Source of the DNA: Physcomitrium patens
Lineage: Eukaryota > Streptophyta > Bryopsida > Funariales > Funariaceae
Assembly: GCF_000002425.4 (NCBI RefSeq)
Contig: NC_037270.1
Coordinates: 15,146,678 to 15,210,677 of the forward strand
Direction of reading: 5' to 3'
Length of the DNA stretch: 64,000 bases
The notes below the pieces were generated by a model. It made no database searches. It was not told the origin of the DNA and worked only from the letters and a program-made list of their open reading frames with translations. Made by a program: the position numbers and the translations under genes. Positions 13,541 through 26,079 of the stretch are shown here, in pieces. Within the stretch, counting starts at the first letter, position 1, and each line of letters opens with the position of its first letter.

Positions 13541-16500
13541 TTTTATAGTTAATTATTTTTGCTTAAGCTCTTATCTTGTTGTCTATCTGCTGCACCGAAT
13601 TCTGCGCTCGAAACGTTCCTTTGTCCTTAAAGATATTGGTCTTCTAAGGGGTTCTCATGCAAATTCTGCAGCCTCGTGTTATCGGTGTCCTGGATTGGGA
13701 ATTGTCAACACTTGGAAATCAGATGTCAGATGCTGCCTACAACTGCCTGGTACAATTGTCAAGCTTTTTTTTATCTGGAACTAATTGAACACCTTTGTGA
13801 ATATTTTAATTCCGTTGTTGGAGCCACTTGTATTCTTCCTCTACTATAAGTTTTTGATCAAATATTGTGTTTTTTTCTATTGACCTTCTTTTTTGAACCC
13901 GTTGGTGTATTTTGATGCAGCCCTATGTGATTGATAGTGACGAGCTTCCAGGCAAAAACATTGGTTTTAGTAAACAGCTTGTAGATGGAATACCATCGCT
14001 ACCAGAATACGTTGCTGAATATTGTAGTGCTGCTGTAAGTGAAGCGTACTCTCATGGTTCACCCCTTCATTTCATATTGATTAGCCACAGGATCTTTTTA
14101 CACGTGGTTGGTATATCCTTCTCGTTTTCTGCCATTTATGGGTTTTATTGAAGATTCGTTATCATTAAGGTGTTTGTTATACTGCACCTGCTTGCGTAAA
14201 CTAGAACAACTTTGACATAGACAAAGGGATTATTGACGTGATTAGACTTTTATTCACCAACGCTTGAATACAGGATGTTTCCTGGCCAGCAAACACGTGG
14301 AATTTCTATACCGTCCTTTCATTGTTTCGATACGCTGCCATCTGTGCTGGAGTTTTTTTGCGTATGCTTCAGGTTAGCTGAGCTTACTTGCTGATAATCC
14401 CATAACCATAAAAGATTTGAATGGTTCCCTTTTTGAGCATCGTTAGTAGAGCAATCTAACATCTCAACATTAGTAGGATGTTTTACTCCTACTTTTTCAG
14501 ACTCGACATTCTAACTCTTGCATTATTGTCTAGTATTAGTTAATACATATGTGACCTACAAGACCTTTTGTAATATGGCTTTTTACGTGTCCTCAGGTAA
14601 AACTGAATTTTAAAATATTTAAATATACTCGGGAGGGCCTGAGCTTTCAAGGGAGGGCTGAATTGTATCAGGATGTTTGCTGTAGACTTATTGATTTGTT
14701 GGTTTGACAGGGCAACGCTTCTGGTGGTAAACGAGCAGAGGACGCAGGGAAAATGGCGCTATTCTTTGCTGCGACTGCGTTGAGATTGGCTAAGCGAGGG
14801 CCAATTTTACCACCTCGACCTCCTTCTGGTGAGTGCCGAAATAGTTCCAAGGATGTGTTAAAGCTCTCAATTCTGTTTTATGTAGTTTTTAGCTGAGGCT
14901 TGCTGCCTGATCTGGATATTTTATCGGATTCTGCGGCACTTTCTACTTATAAATGTGAGCATATGCTTGCCGAATACAATGTGGCTATAGTTGACAGAGT
15001 GTTCCACCTTGTAAAACTGAAGTACGGCTTTTGTCAAGTAAAAAGCAGCGTTGTTTCGTGCTTATCTTAGTTTTCTGCATTTGTCTTGTCTATTACAATA
15101 AGGTATTTCTCAACTTTTTATTCATTTATTTTTTCCGTTTTTTTTCTTTTGATGGACCAGCTTCTCTAGAACTTCCTGCAAGGAGCACTGGGCCTGACAG
15201 TTCTAGTCAGAATCTGTTGGGGTTTGCTCCTTCGGCGAGAGTACAGGAGCTAAGGAAAAGGTTGATATCCTTTATGGAACGACATATCTATCCAAGTGAA
15301 AATGAGCTTAATGATCTTATGTACTCTAATGCTAGGTGGACCATTCATCCAACCGAAGAGAGGCTTAAGAAGTTGGCCAAGTCAGAAGGGCTTTGGAATC
15401 TTTGGATACCGGTACTGTTATTTGTTATATCTTTTATGCTTCGCCGATGAGACTAGAGATATATAAAATATTGGTTTTCTTCATTGTGGGGACATGTTAT
15501 TCGCAAGTTTGAATTAAGTGACTCTATTATAATTTTAATGAGACCATTGCATTATGCAGGCAGACAGTGCTGCTCTGGCGTCGGATTTAATGTCTGAGAC
15601 TGAGAAAGCTATGCGTTCTAAAGATTCAGCCGATCGGCTAGTAGGAGCGGGACTGAGCAATTTGGAGTATGCCCACTTATGTGAGATCCTAGGGAGGTCC
15701 ATGTGGGCTCCTCAAATATTGAACTGTAATGCTCCTGACACAGGAAATATGGAGGTACGAACAAATTAACCATTCAGTATCTACAACTGTGTCAGTGGGA
15801 AGGCGTGTAGAAATAGAAACATTTTTTGAACGGGGATATTTTTTCCATGGTTGCGGGTAATCATATGAACGTGAAGGCTTGAGTACGCACGGGACTGCAA
15901 TGTCCTATTTACTGTAGCATTGTGTAAATGAAACAGTTAGCTATAATTGTTTGAACAAGGATTTCTCCTACCGGTTCTGATTTGAGATGGTTTTTATGAG
16001 GCACAGGTCTTATTACGGTACGGGAACTCAGAGCAGCAAAGAAAGTGGTTGAGGCCATTGCTAGAAGGAGAGATACGCTCTGGATTTGCCATGACTGAAC
16101 CCAATGTGGCATCTTCTGATGCGACTAATATCGAGTGTTCAATGGTTAGGTGAGTCATGTGTGCACCAGATCTAAGGTTTTTCCTAACGTCATCAGTTTT
16201 TGTTGTATTTTTTGCATATTTTATTTTCCCCTCTGAATTCTTGCTCTTGGTGGGATCACTCTTACGAATAAGCCCGTAGCAACTTTATGTGTGACTATGT
16301 TGTTTATAGAGGAAGAGTCATCAACAAATAAACTAGATTGGTGGTTTCTGCTTCTCTACTTTTTTCCATCTTACAACATAAAGCATTGTGTTTAATGACA
16401 TCATGTTCTTTTTCAACCAGAGGAGTGCCTCACTCTTGCTTCGTGGGATGATACAGAGAGGGAGACGAGTATATTATCAATGGCCACAAATGGTGGACTA

Positions 16501-17921
16501 GTGGTGCAATGGATCCACGATGTCAGTTGCTTATAGTGATGGTCAGTATCTACGAATAGCAGCATTGTCAGGTTGTTGAGATTTGTATTTTAGTTGTTTA
16601 GGCCTAGATACCAGCTCAATCTGTATGGATAAAGCCCGATGGTGATCAAATCGATGTGCAGGTAGAAATTGAAAAACACTTCTGGATTATTTGATTTAGA
16701 TATTTTCTCTTGCTAAATGTCCTCTTTGCATGTACAGGGTAAAACGAACCCAAATGCTGCTATGCACAAGCAACAGTCTATGATACTTGTAGATATCAAC
16801 ACGCCAGGCGTGAAAATTGTCAGGCCACTGTTAGTTTTTGGCTTCGATGATGCTCCCCACGGCCATGCCGAAGTTAAGTTTGAGAATGTTAGAGTCCCTG
16901 TCACCAATTTGTTGCTAGGCGAAGGCCGAGGATTTGAGATCGCTCAAGTAAGCGAGGACCTGCAAGCCTTGATTTATCTTGTTTTTCATGTTGGTTTAAG
17001 TGTTAAGCTGGTGACCAGTCAAAAGATTTGCACGGCCTAGGCATGTCGTTTGGTTGATATGTGTTGGTTTTCATGTTGGCTGCAGGGTAGATTAGGCCCA
17101 GGGCGTCTACATCACTGCATGAGGCTAGTGGGCGCTGCAGAGCGTGGCATGGATTCGATGGTGAAGAGGGCAACTCAGCGAAAAGCATTTGGCAAGACCC
17201 TTTCCCAGCAGGGCTCATTTGCCCATATGCTAGCCAAGGTATGTCACCTTTTACTTCTACCTTCCGATGTTCTTTTTTGCAGTAATGCGGAGGAATGGTA
17301 CCCTTGCATGCGCCTATTTCTTCACTCACGTGCTGAGTTGTTTCTAGTTTTGAAACTACCAAGTTTTGGTCATACAGATAGTAGAGAACATACTTGTCTT
17401 GTTTTGTCAGGACAATAAGCAAAATTTCTGAGGGTCCAAATGTTGGTTTTAAATTCCTGTACTAAATTTCAGTGGATTGTGATGCAGTCTCGACTAGATA
17501 TTGAGCAAACTCGGTTGCTTGTTCTGAATGCTGCTCATCAGTTGGATTTGTATGGCAATAAAGTCGCCAAAGGTGCAATTGCCATGGCAAAGGTGAAACA
17601 CAACTCTCTTTCTGTGCTCTTTGTTCGTTTATTAGACATTAGATATTTTCTTTTTTCATGTGTTTTAATTTCTACCTTGTTAAACTTAGCATGATTGTGT
17701 ACCGATGCAACGGTGGGATCTTGAAGGTTGCTGCCCCGAACGCTGCATTGCGAGTACTGGACAATGCTATTCAAGTTCACGGAGGTGGAGGCGTGAGTTC
17801 TGACTTCCCATTGTCACACTTATGGGCAAGCGCGCGTACTCTCAGGCTAGCAGATGGACCAGATGAGGTTCATCTTGGCACCATTGCAAAGCTCGAATTG
17901 CAGCGCGTATCCAAGCTTTGA
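11552..17921 (+). CDS. IBR3: IBR3-like peroxisomal protein: phosphotransferase-fold plus acyl-CoA dehydrogenase
   Basis: Seventeen exons join in frame to 826 residues, almost the length of Arabidopsis IBR3: 11552-11686, 12031-12165, 12470-12613, 12994-13125, 13251-13439, 13672-13749, 13921-14034, 14274-14372, 14711-14828, 15161-15411, 15560-15754, 16007-16149, 16457-16541, 16738-16947, 17086-17238, 17488-17592 and 17727-17921. The N-terminal half is an aminoglycoside-phosphotransferase fold with HGDYRLDN (about residue 235) and VLDWE (about 250). The C-terminal half is an acyl-CoA dehydrogenase with FAMTEP (about 557) and [11 protein letters not shown] near the end. The last residues are SKL, a canonical PTS1, so it should act in peroxisomes. 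In Arabidopsis IBR3 supports indole-3-butyric acid to auxin conversion by beta-oxidation; animal ACAD10/11 are homologues. Exon 13 must start at 16457 to keep frame. No defect seen. Confidence 0.95.
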
Positions 17922-19467
17922 TGCACGCAGCGTTTTCCGTCCTGGTCGATCTACCTGTATTCCAAGATGGGCTTCGACTTGCCTCACTTTCGATGGAATA
18001 GATATAGTTTACTAAGTCTAGTGGGGCTCTTCTGCTCTGTAAGCCCACAATCATGTTGTAGTACTGGATGATAATAAATGCAAACGTTGAGAAGATTTTT
18101 AGTCTACTAGTTTTGCACTGATTCGAGCCAGGCAATAGTCAAGTCTGAAAATTTTCAACTTCACCTTCACAACTTTCCATGTGCCCTCAGCGACCTGCAG
18201 AGCGTTGAGCATCTCGCAGAGAGCCTCTGCGAATCATAATCAGATACAGTATTAACGAGGATGCAGCACGATCTAACTCACCGCTGGTAAATGACGACGT
18301 TGCAGCTCTCAAGAGAAGGATTTCTTGAGAGAAGGTGTTGCACGCGGGGTTGCGATTCGAGAGTTGCACCATGAAAGTGAGGAAGGCTCGTTGACACCAA
18401 TGCTGGTAAGAAAGACCATGGCAGTGATGAAGGAGAGCCATCCTTGGTAGGCAAGGAATACTCCTGCAGAGTCGGCCGGGACGTCGTCCTTGGTGACTAC
18501 CCTTCGAAAGAGCAACATTTCGCGTCACAGTGATGCACCATAAAAAGAAGTACAACATTTATTTGATTGAAACTTAAACGAGGTAAGTAGAACTCCAATT
18601 GCAACATGTTAGTTGCTGCATCGCTTTGTGGCTTGGCCATTGAGTTAGTTTAATGCTAGGATTTACATTTTGACGAGTTGCTCCGGCACAGGCAAGCACA
18701 ATATAGCATGATATGTTTCTCTGTGTCAGAAAGACAGCAACTACACCTGAAGTAATTCAATGAAACAATTTGCTAAGTAATAGACATCAAATAGTCTGTA
18801 TCATTTCGATTCACAAGTCAATCTGTTCACTTCTCAAGCCAATTGAGATTCCCATTTCAAATGCCACTCTGATCAGATCTGCAATAGATGGTTCGAATAA
18901 GCCTCTGCAGAAGGGTCTCAAATTTACTTCCTTGTGCACTCTACTCTCTCAGGTGCCTATCTATCATCGAGAACAATGTATATAGATATACAATATTTCA
19001 TCATGGTCGAAATAATCTTCATCAGATAGGACATGTATACTCTATGCTAACGAGATTACAGGTATTGTTGATGAACTTTAGGGACCCTTTTACACTCTCT
19101 AGCAGCTCAGTTTCTCTTTGTAGAAGTCAAGGTCCGCATAACGAACAATGCGACGTTTCATAGAGCAAGGCACAGAGAGTGCTGGAACTTTCTTACATGA
19201 GCGGGGAGTACAAAACTGTTTCCTCGGGTCCAGCAAACTACCATTCAGCAGCAGCTTACGAAGACCGTATCCTCGAGTTCCCCGCAGCTCATCATTAATT
19301 GCTCCAGTTCTGGAAAACCTCAGTAGTTCGTAATTCTTCAAATGATTTATCGTAAGGTGTAATCCAATACACGTGCAGATATCTGTGGGACCATGTTGAG
19401 ATCACCTTTACTTGATGACTTAAAAAAGATGATGGTATGCCGATTATATAAAAGTAACCACGGTCAC
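17922..19467. other. Intergenic region between convergent IBR3-like and kinase genes
   Basis: This holds 3' UTRs. On the minus strand, 18309-18518 encodes a short hydrophobic stretch (YQGWLSFITAMVFLTSIG) that could be a membrane segment, but I recognise no family and see no splice-linked partner. Nothing else is supported. Confidence 0.4.
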
Positions 19468-21347
19468 TCAAAGTTGCTCAAAGAAATTCGCCACATGCCG
19501 CATCTTGGGCCGTGAATCGGGGTTTACCGCAGTGCACGCCAAGGCGACCTGCAGCAAGACGTGCTCGTTCTTAGAAATGCAACTTGATGGACATTGATCA
19601 CTTTTTCAAGTACAAAGTGCTGTTGTAGACCGCATCATTCAGAATATGATGTAGACAAGGTTGAAAGAGAATCTGTACTCACCTGGAGTGTTTCAATCAT
19701 CTCACTCTCATCTGTGGTGCTTTTTACCAGGTAAGGATCAAAAATATCACTGTGCGGTCTCTTTTCCTGGAGACCTAGCCGCGTCCATGTGACAAGATCT
19801 AGCTCTCCGGCAGCCAGCTGAGCGAATGGTGACCTTCCCGTAAGAACTTCAAGCAATACTACACCAAAAGAATAGACATCACTCTTCTGGTTAGGCTTTT
19901 TCGCTGTTGCTGTCTCTGGTGCTTGGTACAGTCCTAGCAAATGTGGCGTAGCCGCCGTATCGGTACTTTGACTGGTTGTTGATCTTCTTCTCGATATTTT
20001 TCTTCCTAATTCTGCAAACGTCCCGCTTGGATTCAAGTTTTGAAGAGTATCCGCGAATTTCGACACAGAATCACCTGCACAACGTAAACCAGATCCATGA
20101 CTTGATATAATCTCCGCCATGAGCCACTTTTCGACACCGTACAAAAGGTGCCGATTCAGACATGCCTACAAGTATGCTCCTTGAACACTTCATTCGCAAT
20201 GGTTGAACACTTTATTCGCCATAGAGTTGAATATAAGAATCTTAGAAACCAATGTAGGATAATGAAGTGAGCTAGTTCACTGGATGCTGAAGGCGAGATT
20301 CTCGAAACGAGCAACTCTAAGATTCGATAAAAAATTGCACTGAACAATTTGGATTGAGAATATTGCTTACCTGCTGGGGGAACGATCGGAGCAGGCGACA
20401 CTGAAGAGCCTCTTTGAGAATCACCTTTTTTGACTTCAACCTCCTTGCCAGATACAGCACCCACTAGGCTCAACAGTCGTTGCAAACCGAAATCAGAAAT
20501 GCGGGCATCCCAGTTGTTGTCTAAAAGAATGTTGTTCGGCTTAATGTCACCATGGACATGCTTCCGTGGGCTGCATTCATGTATGTACGCAATGCCAAGA
20601 GCTGCTCCCTTGCATATGCGAAGACGTGAGTCCCATGGAAGTGGACCCTCTGTCCTCCCTGCAAAAATACCATCGATGTATCAGCGAAATAGGATAAGTT
20701 GAAAGTGCACAGATTCAATAATGCTCGTCCCCGCGGATTTTCTACGTCCCTATCCCGTCATCCCAAGGAGACTTTACTGACTTCGACTGTCATAAGTCCA
20801 AACTCCTAGAACAGCCTCGAACAGCTTGATGAGCCCACATTTTTTGGTAAAGCTGCTAGTAAAACTCACCATGAAGAGCTGTCTCCAAGCTACCATTGGA
20901 AAGATAGTCATAGATGAGCAACTTTTCGTCGGGAGCCCAATAATATGAATGCAGACGCACGACATGTGGGTGCTTCATGTGGTGTATTACGCGCACTAAA
21001 TCCTCGAATTCCTTGCATTTCTGCTCGCCACCCTCGCCCAACCTTCGAACAGCTACAATGATCCCACCGTCCATCACTGCTTTGTAGACAATCCCCACTC
21101 CACTCTTACCCAACACATACGCCGAGGCACGCATCAATGCTTCAAGGTTGAATGACAAAACACCGTCGAGGTGAACAAGGTCTGCATCCTCCCGATCTTC
21201 GGAGTCAACAGACGCTGTGTCAGCTTCACTCCATGGCGCACACAAACGTCCTCGAATTCCACCTCTAATTGCGGAGTTTCGAGGTTCCAGAGAACTCTTC
21301 CCCTTGCGATGCAGTTTAAATTTGCACTGGAGGAACATCCCAGCCAT
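19468..21347 (-). CDS. Receptor-like protein kinase of the ZAR1-like LRR group, without a visible ectodomain
   Basis: Exons on the minus strand are 21347-20870, 20658-20371, 20074-19683 and 19548-19468, in frame to 412 residues. The kinase domain resembles LRR-III/ZAR1-type receptors: glycine loop [81 protein letters not shown] and a C-terminal NPDSRPKM. The catalytic Asp and DFG are present. Arg replaces the usual Lys of the VAIK site, as in relatives, and HGD replaces HRD (non-RD). Upstream of ATG 21347 the frame is closed within about 75 bases. In 1.3 kb beyond I see no leucine-rich repeats, signal peptide or membrane segment. It therefore reads as a soluble, receptor-derived cytoplasmic kinase; an ectodomain exon further away is less likely. 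It is convergent with IBR3-like. Confidence 0.8.
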
Positions 21348-22700
21348 AATTGATGCTTCAATGCGCAGCCGACTGCTAATGAATTCACCACCTGCGGACC
21401 TCTCTCTCTTCTTTGGTCAGAAAGGAGATCTGTAGGCATGGATCTGAGCCAGGAACTCCAGTTCTACGTGAAGATTTTCACCTACACCTAGCACTTGAGC
21501 ATCTGTAGAAAAGGAGGGAATACACGGCACAAGTAACGTGCGAGACTGTCCCTCAACGCCCTCAGAGCTGATCTACACCAACCTCTTTGCAGATCACCTT
21601 TTACTACAAACCAAACTTCAAAGAGGCTGATTATTCCTGTATGTAGGCAAACATTCCTACTGCAAGATCTCTTCGAAGAGTCACATAAATGCGGTACTGC
21701 TCTACCCGATCCGGGATGGGGAGGCGCATGTTTGTTGATCGAGATGTATGAATCGAATCCAACGTTAAAGAAATCGAGCAAAGTAACAAAGTGCAGTGAT
21801 AGCGAAAGTCCGCACTACCAGTTTAACCCAACGATAAACCTCTCACTGTCTCTTTACACCGATTTCTCTCATCTCTTAGATTCTTGTCGGCAACTTCACA
21901 ACCACAGAACGCTCTCTCATCCTCACAACTAAATCTGTATGAACCTCCGCTGCAAACTTCAGCTCCAGAGCTACAGAGAATGCGACTAACACATCGCTGA
22001 TCTAATTACTCCCGGTCTGCTCACACGATTCCAGGCCCGCCAGACTTAAAATGATCTCTCCTCAATAGGCCGCCACCACCACCAAAAGTGGACGGGGCTG
22101 AACGTCAGTCTCTCCTGACTTTACACAACACTGCGTTCACACGCTCCACCGCGTCGGAGCTGAATCTGTAAGCGCCGCAACTACAGCACCGGACGCCAAT
22201 CTCAGATTCGGATTTCCGAACCTTGCAACCGTCGAATTCGACACTTGAAATCCGCAAACTCTTCCGTTATAAAAGATGAGGCCAAACCAACACAAAAGAC
22301 GGTAAGCAAATGCGCGACAAGACAGAGCATACAACACGCACGCCCGGAATAGGATCCTCCTGACTGAGTCCAGTTGCCAGTGTCGCAGGTGATGGCAGAC
22401 TGACTGACTTAACTGGTTTTGGCTTTGTGGTGTGGGAATCGTCTGGAAGTCTTATGCGGCTCGGCGGCATCGCCATCCAAGATTGAAGCAACGCCAGTTC
22501 GATCTATCTCCACGACCCGCACGAGTGGGTGAGTGAGAGCGAATTGAGACTCTTGCTCGGATCCATTCCATGCGGAATCTTCTCCTAGGGCTACGTCACG
22601 CAGACCTCGGTTCCCCCTGGAACATGCGTTCAGTCTGTGCTTTGAACATCACCGGATTGCGGGTTTAGGGTTTTGGTAAAGTCTGCAAGGCAGTTACAGC
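21348..22700 (-). promoter_or_regulatory. 5' leader and promoter of the kinase gene
   Basis: This gene-like, less AT-rich stretch upstream of the kinase has no supported exon. A telo-box (GGGTTTAGGGTTTT on +, AAAACCCTAAACCC on -) lies at about 22661-22674, close to where GC content drops to the AT-rich intergenic level, and may mark the promoter. Confidence 0.4.
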
Positions 22701-23593
22701 CATGGAATATTTATATATATATATATATATATATAAAGGAAATAATATGATGAGAACAAAGATAGGTTTGCTTTCTTTAGGGTCTTATATTAGGACTTGG
22801 TCATATAACATATTGTTTAATTTAAAAAAAAAAAAAAAAAAAAAAACACGGGTGATCAAATAGTATGCATATGAAACATTAGGTTGAACTTCTATAATAA
22901 CAGTGATATTAAAGCAAGCCCTCTCATGTCCAACATTGTCAGAGTGCTTTCTAAACGGCCACCCGAAGGATTTGCCTTTGTAACAACATAACTTTGTTTA
23001 ACCTCAAAAGCATCGAAAGACTCTCACGTTTTGATATATGACTTGTCTTTTCCAAAGATAACCATGTTTTGAAACCTTGTGCCTTCGACACCGTGCATTT
23101 GCTAGAAAAAAGAAGACTTCATTAATAAATATTTATAAAATTAAAAAATAAAAATAAAACCACTGATAGGTTTGCTTAGTTATCGATCAATACTCTCTGT
23201 AGGAAAAAAGCAAAACAAAAGCTAGCAATGATTCATACTAATGAACAATGATCATCAAATCTGTATGTGTCAATCAAATCTTCACTGCAACACAAATTTT
23301 GGATATAAAATAATATTATGCATGATTGAATTTAATTAAGTACACGTAGATATAAACGTATGTACTAAGATTGTAAGAAAACACCAAATCTAGTTGAACC
23401 GCATGATGTTTTTATTACTATGAAACCCAAGGCAACATGTGTGTCTATATCTACACACTCACATAAGATTAAATGAACATTCATAAATAGCGCTGCAAAG
23501 TGCATTTTCTTTTTCTGCTTGGTACAACTCTATTTCTAAGTGTATTTGGTTGGCATTCATGCATTTATTGCAATGGAATGTATAGATTTGTGG

Positions 23594-23624
<31 letters not shown>

Positions 23625-24128
23625 ATATGTATGCCTTGATTTTCTGCTTCGTACATTCAATAATAGGGTTAGAGCAAATTGTCAAAATTAATTGTGACTG
23701 AACTACGTAGGTATGAAACCTTTTTTTAGAAAGATGAAAAGGTAACGATTTGTAATATAAATATACTGAAAACCACAGTTTGGTCCATGTTTAAAGGGGC
23801 ATAATAGAAAAAGGATTTTTTTTTTTAATCTTTTTAATCTTTTTTATCTAAATACAGTGTAGAAATTAAAAATACAAGCCTGCATTTTTGTGATTTACAA
23901 TTGAGTCAAATTACTTTGTGCACCTTCTAAGTTCTGTCAGTTAAAGACTTGAAAAATAATTGTACCAAACTGTCTGTTAAATTAACATGTTAGGTCATTA
24001 AAAAATAAAATTTGCAAAAGCTTTGTAATGTTAAATTATACATGTAGTGAATAAATTTCATGTTTCATTAGTCACACTTAATTTAGTCAAATATATTAAT
24101 ATGTTTGATTCTAACAATCTAAACTTAT
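22701..24128. other. AT-rich intergenic DNA with simple repeats
   Basis: No gene is seen. It carries a TA microsatellite at about 22711-22735, a poly-A run at about 22823-22846 and a second TA run at about 23595-23617. The composition resembles the decayed repeat tracts further right. Confidence 0.6.
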
Positions 24129-26079
24129 ATTATTTAAGATTATTGAAAAAGTATCATATATATATCCCTCAAATATATTAAAATATCAAGAATACCCTTG
24201 TATTTTTGATAATAGCAAATATACCCCTTATATTTGTAATAATAGCAAATGTACCCTTGTTGATGATAAGATATTACCAATATTTCTTGTTTAGTTGTCA
24301 TTTGGGGCCCAAGATTGATGGCCATATAGATTTTGCCACACCCCTTTTTTGCTCTTTGAGAATTGGAAAAATCTCACATTTTTTTCTTCTATTGATTTGC
24401 AAACCAAGCCTCACATTGCAAATTCTTAACATTGCCTTGCTACAATGATGTTCTTCCTACTATTGTGTTTGTATCATTCAAATTGAATGCCACTACTACC
24501 ATCTACATACCACCACTACCATCTACTTGCTTGCAAGCACATATGCTTTAAAATATAATTGTGATTTTTGGGGTGGTAAAAAATCAAGAGGGTGATGCCA
24601 CACAAGGGTGATAAATTATCTAAATGAGATTTTTGGATAAAAGTTCAAGGTTGTTTATTTAAGATTAGAAGTCAAGTGCATACCATATGCATTTTCAATG
24701 GTAATGGTACACAAAAATCTGCCAAAATGCATACTTATTCAACTTTAGAAGTAATTTGCTAAAATATCCTAACGAGTAATTTGATTTATAATTCTAAAAC
24801 TCTATTCGCTTTGACCTTATTATCTATTATGATCTTTTATAACAATAATCACAAGTATTAGAGCACTTAGATTGTAATATTCAAGGGGATGAAGACATCT
24901 ATAGTATTTAAATATCAAATGGATAATTTAATGATCATTACAATTGTGGCTTTCTATTATCTTTAGCACTACAAACTTCTTCTCTTTAAGTGAACCTTTG
25001 AATTTCTTCAATATTTGCAATACAAGCTCCTTCTTCACTAAGACATTTTGCTTGTTCTTCACAATGTGTCAAACATAATTGTAGTTACCGAGATAATATG
25101 AATATGTAGAAGTAGGTAAAAGTAGGTTAATTTGATAATATCTTGTAGATAAGCTTTTTAGAAGCTTTATAGATGCAATTTCACTATTATATATGTCTAT
25201 AGACGATTGATAGCTTAAAAAACTTGGCCAATAAGTTAGTTACATGTCACATGTATTGGTAGCTTATGGTACAAGGGAATGATGTGGAACACATATAGAA
25301 TACTCGCCTTGAAAGTTAAGACATGTGTCATGCAAATTAGACATGTATCAGAGGTCCTATAGAATATTGCCATGTAGTTTTTAGAGATAGTGTATGTAGA
25401 GATAAGAGTGAAGTCTTCTTCACTCTTGTCAACTCTTTTCTTGCTTCTAGTCTAATTTCAAGAATCTATAGTTTTCTAGTCTTTAGCAATAGCTATTCCA
25501 ATTTCTTATTAAATATATTAACTTTCTTATTTCTAGTTTGTCATCTCTCTTTGATTCATTTTTGACTTATTTATGTATCTTCTTTGAGTTTTTATCCTTG
25601 ACATATGGATAATGTCAAATGTATAACCTAGTTCCAAGTCTAGGTAGCCTTAAACTCTTCGATGCTTGACTACTTGTCCTCCTCACATAATATGCCTCAT
25701 GCCTTCATCTCTAGCTCCTTAACATCATATTTGAAGACCCTATTAAGAACCAATACATTAATAATTGCAACATTATATTTCTTCACTCTAAGGATTATTA
25801 CACTTGGCCTAACAATCACAATTAGATCAAAAGCTATGGAAGCATTGATGGAATCAATCAAAAAGAGGCATTACAAAATTTGTGTAGACCACTGCCTAAG
25901 CCCATATGATAACTAAACAAGAAATGTTGGTGATATCTTATCACCAACAATGATACATTTGCTATTGTTACCAATTTGAGGGGTATATTTGCTATTATGA
26001 AGAATACATGAGTATTCTTGATATTTCAGCATATTTGAGGAATATACATATATATGATATTTTTCCTAGATTATTTAAG
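24129..26079. mobile_element. Non-autonomous Mutator-like DNA transposon with 10-bp target duplications
   Basis: The first about 170 (probably about 210) bases from 24139 match, imperfectly, the reverse complement of the bases running down from 26069; shared words include CAAATATACCCC and TTTCTTGTTTAGTT. Immediately outside both arms lies the same 10-bp word, ATTATTTAAG (24129-24138 and 26070-26079), in direct orientation. Long inverted repeats with a 9-11-bp target duplication are the hallmark of Mutator-like elements. No transposase is visible inside, so the element is non-autonomous; much of the interior is a later solo LTR at 25067-25603. Confidence 0.75.
25067..25603 (+). mobile_element. 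Solo LTR, family A (Ty3/gypsy), nested in the Mutator-like element
   Basis: This about 537-bp sequence starts TGTCA and ends TGACA. It is homologous to 42848-43386 and to the 5' LTR at 62375-62917, sharing words such as GAAGCTTT, GTTAGTTACATGTCAC and the GAGTGAAG...TTCACTCTTGTCAA region. No internal retroelement sequence lies next to it, so it is a solo LTR. It is an old, decayed fossil. Confidence 0.7.

Noticed and set aside
12031-13749. Bacterial antibiotic-resistance phosphotransferase acquired by transfer
   Set aside because: The fold is shared, but it is fused in frame to an acyl-CoA dehydrogenase across spliced exons, the standard IBR3/ACAD10 architecture.
15031-15160. Open stretch before IBR3-like exon 10
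   Set aside because: Hydrophobic T-rich intron sequence; the acceptor at 15160 restores the frame.
22711-22846. TA run and poly-A as the end of a LINE or processed element
   Set aside because: No coding remnant, no target duplication and no second copy were seen; simple repeats suffice.
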